From positions 181,583-245,582 of the forward strand of contig NQOV01000007.1 in the NCBI GenBank assembly GCA_002632265.1: a stretch of 64,000 nucleotides of DNA. Reading direction: 5' to 3'. This document shows, piece by piece, positions 24,680-33,770 of this stretch (the stretch's first letter is position 1; each line of letters begins with the position of its first letter). Both the position numbers and the translations under genes were made by a program. The stretch comes from Rhodospirillaceae bacterium MC!. GTDB taxonomy: Bacteria > Pseudomonadota > Alphaproteobacteria > MC1. The notes beneath the pieces are model-generated. The model searched no databases. It saw only the letters and a list, made by a program, of their open reading frames with translations, and was not told the origin of the DNA.

Positions 24680-26110
24680 TTATTTCTTGCTAGAATCGGC
24701 GGGAGTTGGGGCGTCGGGGAGTTTTTCGGCTATGGCGAACCATTTATGAGCGTTATTTAGATCTTTATAGACATCTCGATAGATTCGTGCGAGAGCAAGG
24801 GCGGATTTTTTATTTTTGAGTTTGGCGGATACAGTGTACCAAATTTTAGCATGGGCGAAGTCTTGGAGTTGGTGTTCATATAAGTATCCTAAATTGTATC
24901 CTGCAATATCGTTCCCAGCTTGTGCAGACATTTCATACCAAGGCACGGCTTGAGACGGGTCTCTTAGTTTGAAGTTTAGGATATCGCCTAAAATCTGTGG
25001 AGCTTCGTTTCTATTATCATAAATATCGATAGCGATTTTATAGTATTTGATAGCCTTAGAATAGTTTCTAACTTTATCATTATACATATTTGCCAACTTC
25101 ATCACGGCTTCTTTTTGATGTGCTTCTAAGGCTTGAATATACCATCTACTAGCGGGGCCATAGCGTTTAAGTTTATAGTTATAGATATCGCCTACCACCA
25201 TTAAAAGCTTGGGATTATTGGAAAGTTCATAGGCTTTAATATACCACCTTGCGGATTTTGTATAATCCTTATAGCCGTCATGGCCATAGATTCTAGCCAA
25301 TTCAAGAGCTGATTGTGGATTCTGATTTCTATCATAATCACGTTCATAATGATACACGGCAAGACTATATTTCTTCAGATCTCTATAAGCTCGAGCGATC
25401 TTAAAATTCATTCCTTTATAGCCTTGTTTTTGGGCGATACGAAACCATTTAATTCCCTCAATATGATCTTTTAATTGAGTATCATACATCACACCGATAT
25501 CGTAGGACGCTATGGGCTGTTTACTCACATAAGCGATTTTATACCACACCACCGCACTATTATAATCCCCTAGATATTTATCATATATATAGCCGTTTTC
25601 ATAGGCAGAGTTGGGATTTCTAGTCATCTCGTATGATTTAGTAAACCACTTGATAGCGGCCTTATATTCTTTCATATTAAGATGATATCTTGCCATATTT
25701 GTAATGGCATTTGGGCGATTATTTTCCACGGCCTTAAGAGAGTATTGATAATCTAAGCCGTCCTTATTATTAAAGCGGAAGTACATACTTCTCAACACAC
25801 TAATTTCGCCATTTTTATGTTCATACAGATCATAACAATAGTCATTACCTTGATAAAAATGATCGGTAATATATTGATTTTCTGCATAGGCGTTATTTCT
25901 AGGATTTAGATTGGAGCTAGTTAAATGGCTTTTAAAGATATTAGTACACTGGTTGATAGCGTCCAATTCCTTAGCCGTATACCAATGGGTAAAGCGTCTT
26001 GTTTTAAAATCGGAACTTGCGGTAATCACGTCGGTATCAGAGCCACAAGACGATAGTAACATTAATAATGCTGATGAGAATAATAGTAATCTTACAGATA
26101 TTTTAGACAT
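24680..26110 (-). CDS. Sel1/TPR-repeat lipoprotein
   Basis: From ATG 26110 the 476-residue product starts with a lipoprotein signal (MSKISVRLLLFSSALLMLLS then SCG), so it should be lipid-anchored in the envelope. An upstream in-frame ATG at 26131 is less likely, because AAGGGG is 10 nt before 26110. The mature part consists of about nine to ten tandem helical repeats with the Sel1-like pattern A..WY..A......A...L..IY..., e.g. SAVVWYKIAYVSKQPIASYD and YSKAIKYYKIAID. Such solenoids mediate protein-protein contacts in signalling, secretion or host interaction. It is monocistronic and divergent from the ABC-F gene. Confidence 0.82.
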   Translation of the reverse strand: MSKISVRLLLFSSALLMLLSSCGSDTDVITASSDFKTRRFTHWYTAKELDAINQCTNIFKSHLTSSNLNPRNNAYAENQYITDHFYQGNDYCYDLYEHKNGEISVLRSMYFRFNNKDGLDYQYSLKAVENNRPNAITNMARYHLNMKEYKAAIKWFTKSYEMTRNPNSAYENGYIYDKYLGDYNSAVVWYKIAYVSKQPIASYDIGVMYDTQLKDHIEGIKWFRIAQKQGYKGMNFKIARAYRDLKKYSLAVYHYERDYDRNQNPQSALELARIYGHDGYKDYTKSARWYIKAYELSNNPKLLMVVGDIYNYKLKRYGPASRWYIQALEAHQKEAVMKLANMYNDKVRNYSKAIKYYKIAIDIYDNRNEAPQILGDILNFKLRDPSQAVPWYEMSAQAGNDIAGYNLGYLYEHQLQDFAHAKIWYTVSAKLKNKKSALALARIYRDVYKDLNNAHKWFAIAEKLPDAPTPADSSKK

Positions 26111-26218
26111 AAAAAATAACCCCTTGAACATATATATTGATTTTGATTTTAAGTTTCACTTATTCTTTACTTAATCTATTGTAACATTTTATTGTATAAA
26201 AAAAAAGTAAATTATTAC

Positions 26219-26247
26219 TTAACATTTGATATCTATTAGTGTATAAT
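26219..26247 (+). promoter_or_regulatory. Promoter of the ABC-F gene
   Basis: TTAACA (26219-26224), 17-nt spacer, TATAAT (26242-26247). The start codon at 26290 follows after a short leader. Confidence 0.65.
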
Positions 26248-26289
26248 GCAAGTATTAAAAAATTTAAGTATACAAATTAGGGAACTAAC

Positions 26290-28209
26290 ATGATCAAAGT
26301 TAAAGATATTGTTTTCAACATTGCAGGTAGAACAATCATAAAAAAAGGCAATTTTGCGATTCCTGACGGTTGGAAAGTCGGACTAATCGGAAAAAATGGG
26401 GCAGGTAAAACTACGCTTTTCAAATTGCTTTTGGGTATGGAACACATCGACGATGGCGAGATTGATATTTCCGAAAAGCAAAAAATCGGCACAGTAGCTC
26501 AACAACCACCCATGGGCGAAAATACTCTACTGGAAGAGGTTCTAAGTGCCGATAAGGAACGCAATGAGCTATTGCATTATCTGGAAACTCATCCCGAGGC
26601 TCATGATGTCGCCGACGTTTATGAACGTCTGGCACATATTGACGCTTATACCGCCGAACAGCGTGCCGAAGAACTTCTTAAAGGTTTAGGATTCACAAAT
26701 GAGAACATACTTGAGCCATGTTCTAAGTTTTCTGGTGGTTGGCGTATGCGTGTGGCTTTGGCGAGTGCTTTATTTGCGAATCCTGATATTTTACTACTGG
26801 ATGAGCCATCGAACCATTTGGATTTAGAGGCCTCAATGTGGTTAGAAAATTATCTCAAAGCATGGAAAAAGACTATTGTAGTCATCAGCCATGAGCGTAG
26901 TTTTTTAAATACGGTTTGCGATCATATTATCCATTTACAAAACGGCGAAACCAATATGTATACTGGGAATTACGATACTTTCGAGCGTGAACTTATGGAA
27001 AAACGCATGCTTAACGAAAAGATGAAAAAGAAAATGGATGATAAAAAGAAACATCTCCAAGCATTCGTAGATCGTTTCAAGGCCAAAGCGTCCAAAGCCA
27101 AACAGGCCCAATCACGAGTTAAGATGATCGAACGCTTACCCACATTTGAAAGCATGGTTGATGATTATAAAATCGATATCTCATTCCCTGAAACCGATGA
27201 TCTGCCACCGCCAATTATTACCATAGATCATGCAGACATCGGCTATTCCGATAGTCCTAAACCTGTTCTGAATGATGTGGATTTCCGAGTTGATCCCCAA
27301 GAGCGTATCGGCTTATTAGGGGCAAATGGGAATGGTAAATCTACGCTTATTAAGGCCATATCGAAACAATTGCCAATTCTTACGGGCGAATTAAGATCAG
27401 CCAATAAATTAAAAATCGGCTACTTTACCCAGCACCAAGTAGAAGAGCTTAACCCTGATTATACCGTACTTGAACAAATGCGTAGTGCCATGGAAAATCT
27501 CGACGGTGTGGCCCAAATCAGCCACCAAATGGTAATGAATAAAATCGGTGCTTTAGGATTCCCTGGGGAACGCTCAAGCACAAAAGTCGGCGAACTATCA
27601 GGGGGCGAGCGTGCCAGATTGGCCCTAACCATGGTAACGATCCATTCTCCGCATATTATACTACTGGATGAGCCGACAAACCACCTTGATATCGACACCC
27701 GTAAAAGCCTAGTTTCTGCCATTACCCAATGGAACGGAACGGTTATTTTAGTATCCCATGATATCGATCTTTTAAGTATGATCTGCGATCGTTTCTTGCT
27801 TGTGGCTAACAATAGAGTAACCGCCTTTGACGGCGATGTAGATGATTATAAAAATCTCATCATCGAAGAACGCCGAGTTCAAAACGAAGAAGAAAAAGAA
27901 AAGGACAAAAAGAAAAAAGCCCAAGCCAAAGCCCAATCCGAAAACGAAAACGAAACCAACCAAGACGGATCAACCCCAGTAAAAAAGAAAAAAGTATCCA
28001 GCAAAGAAGAACGCAAACTAAAAGCCTCTTTAAGAAAGCTCGAAACCAAAATCCGCATGGCCACATCCGAAAAAGAAACCCTAGAACTTAAATTCTCAAC
28101 CCTAACCAACGGCGACGATATCAAAAACCTACAATCCGAGATCGCCACCATTACCGACAATCTTGTTAAGCTGGAACATGATTGGTTGATTCTAACGGAA
28201 AAGCTATAA
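26290..28209 (+). CDS. ABC-F family ATPase
   Basis: The 639-residue soluble protein has two ABC domains. The first has Walker A GKNGAGKTTL (about 36-45), signature FSGGWRMRVAL and Walker B ILLLDEPSNHLDLE. The second has Walker A GANGNGKSTL (about 350-359), signature LSGGERARLAL and Walker B IILLDEPTNHLDID. No membrane segments are present. The inter-domain linker is Lys-rich (KKKMDDKKKH), and a basic coiled-coil C-terminus resembles Uup/YheS-type proteins. ABC-F proteins act on ribosomes in translation or antibiotic tolerance; the exact subgroup cannot be fixed by eye. The first ankyrin gene starts 28 nt after its stop, so read-through is likely. Confidence 0.9.
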   Translation: MIKVKDIVFNIAGRTIIKKGNFAIPDGWKVGLIGKNGAGKTTLFKLLLGMEHIDDGEIDISEKQKIGTVAQQPPMGENTLLEEVLSADKERNELLHYLETHPEAHDVADVYERLAHIDAYTAEQRAEELLKGLGFTNENILEPCSKFSGGWRMRVALASALFANPDILLLDEPSNHLDLEASMWLENYLKAWKKTIVVISHERSFLNTVCDHIIHLQNGETNMYTGNYDTFERELMEKRMLNEKMKKKMDDKKKHLQAFVDRFKAKASKAKQAQSRVKMIERLPTFESMVDDYKIDISFPETDDLPPPIITIDHADIGYSDSPKPVLNDVDFRVDPQERIGLLGANGNGKSTLIKAISKQLPILTGELRSANKLKIGYFTQHQVEELNPDYTVLEQMRSAMENLDGVAQISHQMVMNKIGALGFPGERSSTKVGELSGGERARLALTMVTIHSPHIILLDEPTNHLDIDTRKSLVSAITQWNGTVILVSHDIDLLSMICDRFLLVANNRVTAFDGDVDDYKNLIIEERRVQNEEEKEKDKKKKAQAKAQSENENETNQDGSTPVKKKKVSSKEERKLKASLRKLETKIRMATSEKETLELKFSTLTNGDDIKNLQSEIATITDNLVKLEHDWLILTEKL

Positions 28210-28237
28210 ACTTTAACTTTTAAGGAATAACAACATT

Positions 28238-29470
28238 ATGAAAAAAATACTTTTATTACTTACGATCTTAACTTTTACAATCAGTAACGCCCAAGCGGAA
28301 GAGCCGTTTATAAATAAGAAAAATGCTAAAACTATAACATTACAAGAAGTTGAAACAGCATTAAAAATTCATAGTGATATTAATGTTAAAGATGAACAAG
28401 GTAATACATCATTAATATGGGCTAGTCTGTTTTCTACTAACCCTAAAATAATAGAGTTACTATTAAAAAATGGTGCTAATGTTAATGCTAAAAATCAAAG
28501 AGGTTATAAACCTTTTGATGTTGCTATTGAGAACAATTCCAATCCTAAGATAATAGAAATATTTTTGAAGAATGGTGCTAATATTCATGTTAAAGATGCA
28601 TTTGGTAATACACCTTTAATGTATGCTAGTATGTATAATTCCAACCCAAAAGTAATAACATTATTATTAAATCATGGTGCAAATCTTCATGAGAGAAATG
28701 GATCTGAAGACACCCCATTCATGCTAGCTAGTAGGTATAATAGAAATCCTAAAATACTAGAACTACTCTTAAATAAAGGAGCTAATGTTCATACTAAAGA
28801 TAAGAATAATAGCACCCCATTAATGTATGCTAGTAGATATAATAGAAATCCTAAAATACTAGAACTACTCTTAAATAAAGGAGCTAATGTTCATACTAAA
28901 GATAAGGATAATAAAACCTCATTAATGTATGCAATTTATTATCATCCTAACACTGAAGTAATAGAATTGCTACTGAGTCATGGTGCTAATGTTAATGCTA
29001 AATATAAAGGCATTACTCCATTAATGCTAGCTAGTAGCGATGGAAACTATCAAATAATAGAATTATTATTAAAGCATGGTGCTAATATTCATGCTAAAGA
29101 TAAAGACGGTAATACGCCATTAATGGTTGCTAGTGGCGATGGAAACTATCAAATAATAGAATTATTATTAAAGCATGGTGCTAATATTCATGCTAAAGAT
29201 AAAGACGGTAATACGCCATTAATGGTTGCTACTAAGTATAATTCTAACCCTAAAGTAATAGAAGTACTGCTAAAGCATGGTGCAAATATTAATGCTAAGG
29301 ATAAAGATAATAATACACTTTTAACCCTTGCTATTAATCACAATAATCCTACAGCAACAAAAACCCTACTAGATCATGGAGAGAAACCAAGCAAAGAAAT
29401 ATTAAACTATATAGATACAAAATGTAAAAATGGGAAAATCATAGAATTATTTAACAAATACCCAAGATAA
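28238..29470 (+). CDS. Secreted ankyrin-repeat protein 1 of the array
   Basis: The 410-residue protein has a cleavable signal peptide ending AQA near residue 20 (ILLLLTILTFTISNAQAEEP). Next comes the shared N-cap FINKKNAKTITLQEVETALK, then about ten to eleven ankyrin repeats of 34 residues, and the shared C-cap ending IIELFNKYPR. Repeats follow the pattern TPLMYASRYNRNPKILELLL then (N/K)KGANVHTKDK. Two adjacent pairs of repeats are almost identical at DNA level (around 28740-28910 and 29035-29225), evidence of recent internal duplication. It is expected in the periplasm or outside the cell, binding unknown proteins. It follows the ABC-F gene by 28 nt. Confidence 0.88.
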   Translation: MKKILLLLTILTFTISNAQAEEPFINKKNAKTITLQEVETALKIHSDINVKDEQGNTSLIWASLFSTNPKIIELLLKNGANVNAKNQRGYKPFDVAIENNSNPKIIEIFLKNGANIHVKDAFGNTPLMYASMYNSNPKVITLLLNHGANLHERNGSEDTPFMLASRYNRNPKILELLLNKGANVHTKDKNNSTPLMYASRYNRNPKILELLLNKGANVHTKDKDNKTSLMYAIYYHPNTEVIELLLSHGANVNAKYKGITPLMLASSDGNYQIIELLLKHGANIHAKDKDGNTPLMVASGDGNYQIIELLLKHGANIHAKDKDGNTPLMVATKYNSNPKVIEVLLKHGANINAKDKDNNTLLTLAINHNNPTATKTLLDHGEKPSKEILNYIDTKCKNGKIIELFNKYPR

Positions 29471-29515
29471 CTTTTAATCTAACATCATTTTATAACCTTA
29501 AGGAATAACAACACC

Positions 29516-30148
29516 ATGAAAAAACTACTTTTATTACTTACGATCTTAACTTTTACAATCAGTAACGCCCAAGCGGAAGAGCCGTTTATAAATATAAAAA
29601 ATGTTCAAACTATTACGCTTAAGCAAGTAAAAACTGCCTTAAAAAATGGGGCGAATGTGAATGCTAAAGATAGAAGGGGGAATACGTCTTTATTAATTGC
29701 CAGTGGTTGGAATTCTGATCCTAAAATAATAGAGTTACTACTAAAGCATGGGGCGAATGCCAATGATAAAAATGTCATGACAGCTTTAATGTTCGCTAGT
29801 TTTGACAATCCCAATCCTAAAGTAGTCGAAGTACTACTAAATCACGGAGCGAATGTGAATGATAAAAATTCAAGTGGTAGAACCGCTTTAATGTTTGCTA
29901 CCATAAAGAATTCTCATCTTAAAAGGATAGAGCTACTACTAAATCATGGGGCGGATGTGAATGTTAAAGATGTAACTGGCGATACAGCATTAATATGGGC
30001 TACCAATACCAAAGAGACTGCCAATCCGCAAATAATAAAAGCCCTACTAAAACACGGAGCAAAACCAAGTAAAAAACTCTTAACATACATAGATACAAAA
30101 TGTAAAGATCCTAAAATAATATCACTATTCAAAAAATATCCAAGATAA
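29516..30148 (+). CDS. Secreted ankyrin-repeat protein 2
   Basis: This 210-residue relative has nearly the same first 25 residues as protein 1, at DNA level too, indicating recent gene duplication. About four to five ankyrin repeats follow (DPKIIELLLKHGANANDK, NPKVVEVLLNHGANVNDK), then the C-cap KPSKKLLTYIDTKCKDPKII. Signal peptidase I cleavage is expected after AQA. The preceding 45 nt repeat the AAGGAATAACAACA ribosome-binding context found before genes 1 and 3, so these are probably co-transcribed. Confidence 0.88.
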   Translation: MKKLLLLLTILTFTISNAQAEEPFINIKNVQTITLKQVKTALKNGANVNAKDRRGNTSLLIASGWNSDPKIIELLLKHGANANDKNVMTALMFASFDNPNPKVVEVLLNHGANVNDKNSSGRTALMFATIKNSHLKRIELLLNHGADVNVKDVTGDTALIWATNTKETANPQIIKALLKHGAKPSKKLLTYIDTKCKDPKIISLFKKYPR

Positions 30149-30240
30149 CTTTATTAATCTTGAAAATTTTAGCTTAATATGTTAAGATAATATAAATTTT
30201 AATATAACATCATTTTGTAACTTTAAGGAATAACAACATT

Positions 30241-31125
30241 ATGAAAAAACTACTATTAATTCTAACAATTGCCCTATTAACATCTTGCAATCATCATAAA
30301 GTAGGCACTACTATTATAAATAGAGATAATTACAAAACTATCACACTAAAGGAAGTGGAAACAGCTCTAAATAATGGTGCAGATGTGGGGGCGGTAGATA
30401 AGCGTTATAATTGGACCGCCTTAATGTATGCGGTTAGCCATAAGGGCGATCCGAAAATAGTAGAATCACTTATAAAGCATGGGGCCGATGTCAACTATAC
30501 AGTGAACTCAAACATCACCCCTTTAATTAGTGCTACTGAAAATGGCACTCCTGAAATCATAGAAATCTTACTTAAAGCTGGAGCAGATGTTAACGCAAAA
30601 AACTATGACGGTATGACCGCCTTACAAAAATCCGTACTTCCTAGATATGCCAAAGATCATCCCGGCCTTACGTATCCTAGGATAGAAATTCCGCAAATAC
30701 TCTTAAACCATGGGGCAGATGTTAATTCTAAAGATAAAAAGAATTGGGGAATATTAATGTATGCTACCGCCAATCATCCATCTTTTGATCTGATTAAATT
30801 ACTAGTGGATCATGGGGTAGACATTAACAAGAAAGATAATAAGGGCTACACCCCACTATCTTGGCTTGCGAATTCACAACATCCAGCAATTAAGATAATT
30901 AAATTTTTAGTCGAACACGGTGGGGATGTTAATACTGAAGATAAATATCAGCAATCCCTATTATATCGGGTTGCCATAAGAAATGAATCCCTTGAACTAA
31001 CAAAATACTTCCTAGATCACGGAGCAAAACCAACCCAAAAATTCCTACAGGATATAGATGAGGCAAATCAATACGATCCCACTAATAAGCTCCTAGCATT
31101 ATTTAAAAAATATCCAAGAAAATAA
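30241..31125 (+). CDS. Ankyrin-repeat lipoprotein 3
   Basis: The 294-residue protein has signal sequence MKKLLLILTIALLTSC with lipobox LTSC, lipidation at Cys16. The mature part has the N-cap (INRDNYKTITLKEVETALNN), about seven ankyrin repeats including DPKIVESLIKHGADV and HPAIKIIKFLVEHGGDV, and the C-cap KPTQKFLQDIDEANQ...LFKKYPRK. Unlike proteins 1 and 2 it should be anchored in the inner or outer membrane. A 92-nt gap precedes it; 14 nt follow before gene 4. Confidence 0.88.
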   Translation: MKKLLLILTIALLTSCNHHKVGTTIINRDNYKTITLKEVETALNNGADVGAVDKRYNWTALMYAVSHKGDPKIVESLIKHGADVNYTVNSNITPLISATENGTPEIIEILLKAGADVNAKNYDGMTALQKSVLPRYAKDHPGLTYPRIEIPQILLNHGADVNSKDKKNWGILMYATANHPSFDLIKLLVDHGVDINKKDNKGYTPLSWLANSQHPAIKIIKFLVEHGGDVNTEDKYQQSLLYRVAIRNESLELTKYFLDHGAKPTQKFLQDIDEANQYDPTNKLLALFKKYPRK

Positions 31126-31139
31126 GGAACACTCACACC

Positions 31140-32039
31140 ATGAAAAAAATACTATTAATTCTAACAATTACCCTATTAACATCTTGCTCACTAGGCGAGA
31201 AAAAACTTTTAGTTAATGCAGATAATGCGAAAACTATTACCTATGAAGAACTTCAAACCGCCTTTAAAAATGGCGATAATATAAATGAAAAAGCAAGTCA
31301 TTATTATCAATCATTTAGAATGGCTTGTAGTTATAATCCTGATCCTAGGGTTATAGAATTCTTCATAAAACATGGGGCGGATGCTACTGATAATGAGCAA
31401 GAAATATCCTTATTTAATGCAAGTGCATACAATCCCAACCCTAAAGTAATAGGGGTATTATTAAACCATGGAGCAAATATCAACCATGCGGATTATTACG
31501 GTAACACGATCTTAAGTACTGCTATTAAGTTCAATCCCAATCCTCAAGTGGTTGAGTTTCTACTAAATAGCAGAGCGAAAACAGATATATATAAGAATGG
31601 TTATACTATCCTAATGTTTGCGGGCCAATTCGCCAAAGATCCCAAAGTAATCGATATTTTAATCAAACATGGGCAAAAAGTTAACGCCACAGTAACCGAC
31701 AACGACGAGGACAGAGGATTCACACCATTAATGTATGCAAGTAAATTCAATCCTAATCCGCAAATAGTAGAGGCTCTATTAAAGCATGGAGCGAACGTCA
31801 AAGCCAAACATAATCATGATCTTAATGTCTTGATGATTGCCAGCCAATATACTTCCAGCGTTAGAGTAATCGAATTATTACTAAAATACGGAGCGAAAAT
31901 TAACGCCAGATCAGGCGGTGGCGTTACCGCTTTAAACTCTGCCTATGACCACGTCCAACCTGATGACTCCTATAAAGAAGATAACACAATAAAAAATAAA
32001 ATTGTCAAATTCCTAATAGCCCACGGTGGTAAAGAATAA
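31140..32039 (+). CDS. Ankyrin-repeat lipoprotein 4
   Basis: The 299-residue protein begins MKKILLILTITLLTSC (lipid-modified Cys16), very like protein 3. The N-cap is VNADNAKTITYEELQTAFKN. About seven repeats follow, e.g. DPRVIEFFIKHGADATD and NPQIVEALLKHGANVKAK. The usual C-cap is missing; the protein ends at KIVKFLIAHGGKE inside a repeat, so the 3' end appears shortened. Gene 5 starts 5 nt after the stop. Confidence 0.87.
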   Translation: MKKILLILTITLLTSCSLGEKKLLVNADNAKTITYEELQTAFKNGDNINEKASHYYQSFRMACSYNPDPRVIEFFIKHGADATDNEQEISLFNASAYNPNPKVIGVLLNHGANINHADYYGNTILSTAIKFNPNPQVVEFLLNSRAKTDIYKNGYTILMFAGQFAKDPKVIDILIKHGQKVNATVTDNDEDRGFTPLMYASKFNPNPQIVEALLKHGANVKAKHNHDLNVLMIASQYTSSVRVIELLLKYGAKINARSGGGVTALNSAYDHVQPDDSYKEDNTIKNKIVKFLIAHGGKE

Positions 32040-32044
32040 CACCC

Positions 32045-32920
32045 ATGAAAAAACTTCTCTTGTTATTAACAATCTGTATACTAAGTGCATGTACACAAAA
32101 GATGTTCATAAACGAAAAAAATGCGGAAAACATTACAGTTCAAGAAGTTAAAACCGCCTTAGAACATGGGGCGGATGTGAACTATAAGGATAAAAATAAC
32201 TGGACGCCGTTTTTATTCGCTCTTAGATTTAGCAAAGATCCTAAAGTAATAGAATTTCTATTAAATCATGGTGCAGATGTTCATTATAAAGACGATTTAC
32301 AAGACTCCGCTTTAGTTTTTGCTAGCAGAAACAATCCCAACCCTGCGGTAATAGAAGTATTACTAAAACACGGGGCCAACATCCATTACAAAGGCGGATT
32401 CTATAATAGAACCCCCTTACTTGATGCCAGTAAATACAATCCTAATCCTAAAGTAATAGAAATGCTCTTAAAATACGGTGCAAATATCCATGACAGACAA
32501 GATAAACCCATAAAAGACGCTAGTAGAAACAATCCCAATCCTGAAGTAATCGAGATGTTATTAAAGCATGGGGCGGATATTCACGTTAAAGATTACGATA
32601 ATAGCTTGTTAATGCTTGCTATCGGCTACAATCCCAATCAAAAAGTAATGGAAATGCTATTAAAACATGGACTCGATATTAATTATCAATCCAAAACCAC
32701 TAAATCACCCCTAGGTATGGCCGTTGATGGGATGAATGGAATCACTACTGATGAAAGTGTAAAGAGAATAAAATTCCTCATAAATCATGGTGCTAAAGTT
32801 AGCCAAGCACTCTTAAAATACGTTACTCTAATGTGTGATGATCCTAAAATCTTCGCCCTATTTAAGAAGTATCATTACGATCGATTCAAACCTAAAGACA
32901 CTTACTATACTCTACCATAA
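32045..32920 (+). CDS. Ankyrin-repeat lipoprotein 5
   Basis: The 291-residue lipoprotein has signal MKKLLLLLTICILSAC with lipidation at Cys16. The N-cap is FINEKNAENITVQEVKTALE. Repeats such as NPAVIEVLLKHGANIHYK and NPEVIEMLLKHGADIHVK follow, about seven in total. One repeat is shortened (QDKPIKDASRNNPNP lacks the TPLM start). The C-cap reads LLKYVTLMCDDPKIFALFKKY, followed by an unusual tail (HYDRFKPKDTYYTLP). Four nt separate it from gene 6. Confidence 0.87.
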   Translation: MKKLLLLLTICILSACTQKMFINEKNAENITVQEVKTALEHGADVNYKDKNNWTPFLFALRFSKDPKVIEFLLNHGADVHYKDDLQDSALVFASRNNPNPAVIEVLLKHGANIHYKGGFYNRTPLLDASKYNPNPKVIEMLLKYGANIHDRQDKPIKDASRNNPNPEVIEMLLKHGADIHVKDYDNSLLMLAIGYNPNQKVMEMLLKHGLDINYQSKTTKSPLGMAVDGMNGITTDESVKRIKFLINHGAKVSQALLKYVTLMCDDPKIFALFKKYHYDRFKPKDTYYTLP

Positions 32921-32924
32921 CATC

Positions 32925-33659
32925 ATGAAAACACTCTTTATCATCCTAACCATTACCCTATTCACAACATCCACCGCCAACGCCTATCCCTTACATTCCA
33001 ACGCACACTCTCACACCAACACAAACACCACCGCACACACCACCGCCTATAAAAAACTATCATTTATTAATGGTAAGAATGCAAAAACTATCACGCTTAA
33101 GCAAGTAAAAACCGCCTTAAAACATGGAGCGAATATCCATGAGAGAGATAAATACGCCAACACTCCCCTAATGTGGGCCAGTAGAAAGAATGCAGATCTT
33201 AGAATTATCAAGCTACTTCTCAAGCACGGAGCGGATATCCATGAAAAAGATAATGTGGGAAGAACCCTATTAATGCTTGCGAGTCTTGGCAATCACAATC
33301 CGCAAGTAATAGCATTCTTTTTACATCATGGCCTTAAGATTAATGAGCAGGATCAAGCTGGGCATACACCTTTGATCTTTGCATGTCTAGGCTTTGCTAG
33401 GAAGAACAATAAAAACTCTAACATAATAAAATATCTCATAAACCACGGAGCAAATATCCAGCTAAAAGACAAAAGCGGTTGGACTGCCCTAATGTATCTT
33501 ACAACATGGAGTACTCATCTTGACATAATCAAATATCTCATAAACCACGGAGCAAACCCCAAGATAAAAGACAAAAACAACAAGACCCTTTTAATGTGGT
33601 CTCAAGAACATAATTCCAATCCTAAAGTAATATCATATCTACAAAGCATACAAAATTAG
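32925..33659 (+). CDS. Secreted ankyrin-repeat protein 6
   Basis: Starting at ATG 32925 gives 244 residues with a signal peptide ending TANA near residue 20. A longer frame from 32835 would overlap gene 5 and would bury the signal peptide, so it is rejected. A His/Thr/Asn-rich spacer (about 22-40) precedes the N-cap FINGKNAKTITLKQVKTALK. Five to six repeats follow, e.g. LRIIKLLLKHGADIHEKD. The usual C-cap is missing. A gap with a new promoter separates it from gene 7, so genes 1-6 form one likely transcription unit. Confidence 0.85.
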   Translation: MKTLFIILTITLFTTSTANAYPLHSNAHSHTNTNTTAHTTAYKKLSFINGKNAKTITLKQVKTALKHGANIHERDKYANTPLMWASRKNADLRIIKLLLKHGADIHEKDNVGRTLLMLASLGNHNPQVIAFFLHHGLKINEQDQAGHTPLIFACLGFARKNNKNSNIIKYLINHGANIQLKDKSGWTALMYLTTWSTHLDIIKYLINHGANPKIKDKNNKTLLMWSQEHNSNPKVISYLQSIQN

Positions 33660-33707
33660 CCAAGATCCACTTTCAATATCTCCCACTAACTTTACAGTGT
33701 TTTTTCG

Positions 33708-33736
33708 TTGATATTTTGTTGTACAAATGTTATACT
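33708..33736 (+). promoter_or_regulatory. Promoter of ankyrin gene 7
   Basis: TTGATA (33708-33713), 17 nt, TATACT (33731-33736), 35 nt before the start codon. Confidence 0.65.
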
Positions 33737-33770
33737 CTCTAGCATATTATGAATCTTAAGGTATACATAT

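Noticed and set aside
32835-32924. Longer N-terminus for ankyrin protein 6
   Set aside because: It would overlap the end of ankyrin gene 5 and place the signal peptide internally; ATG 32925 gives a normal signal peptide 4 nt after the previous stop.
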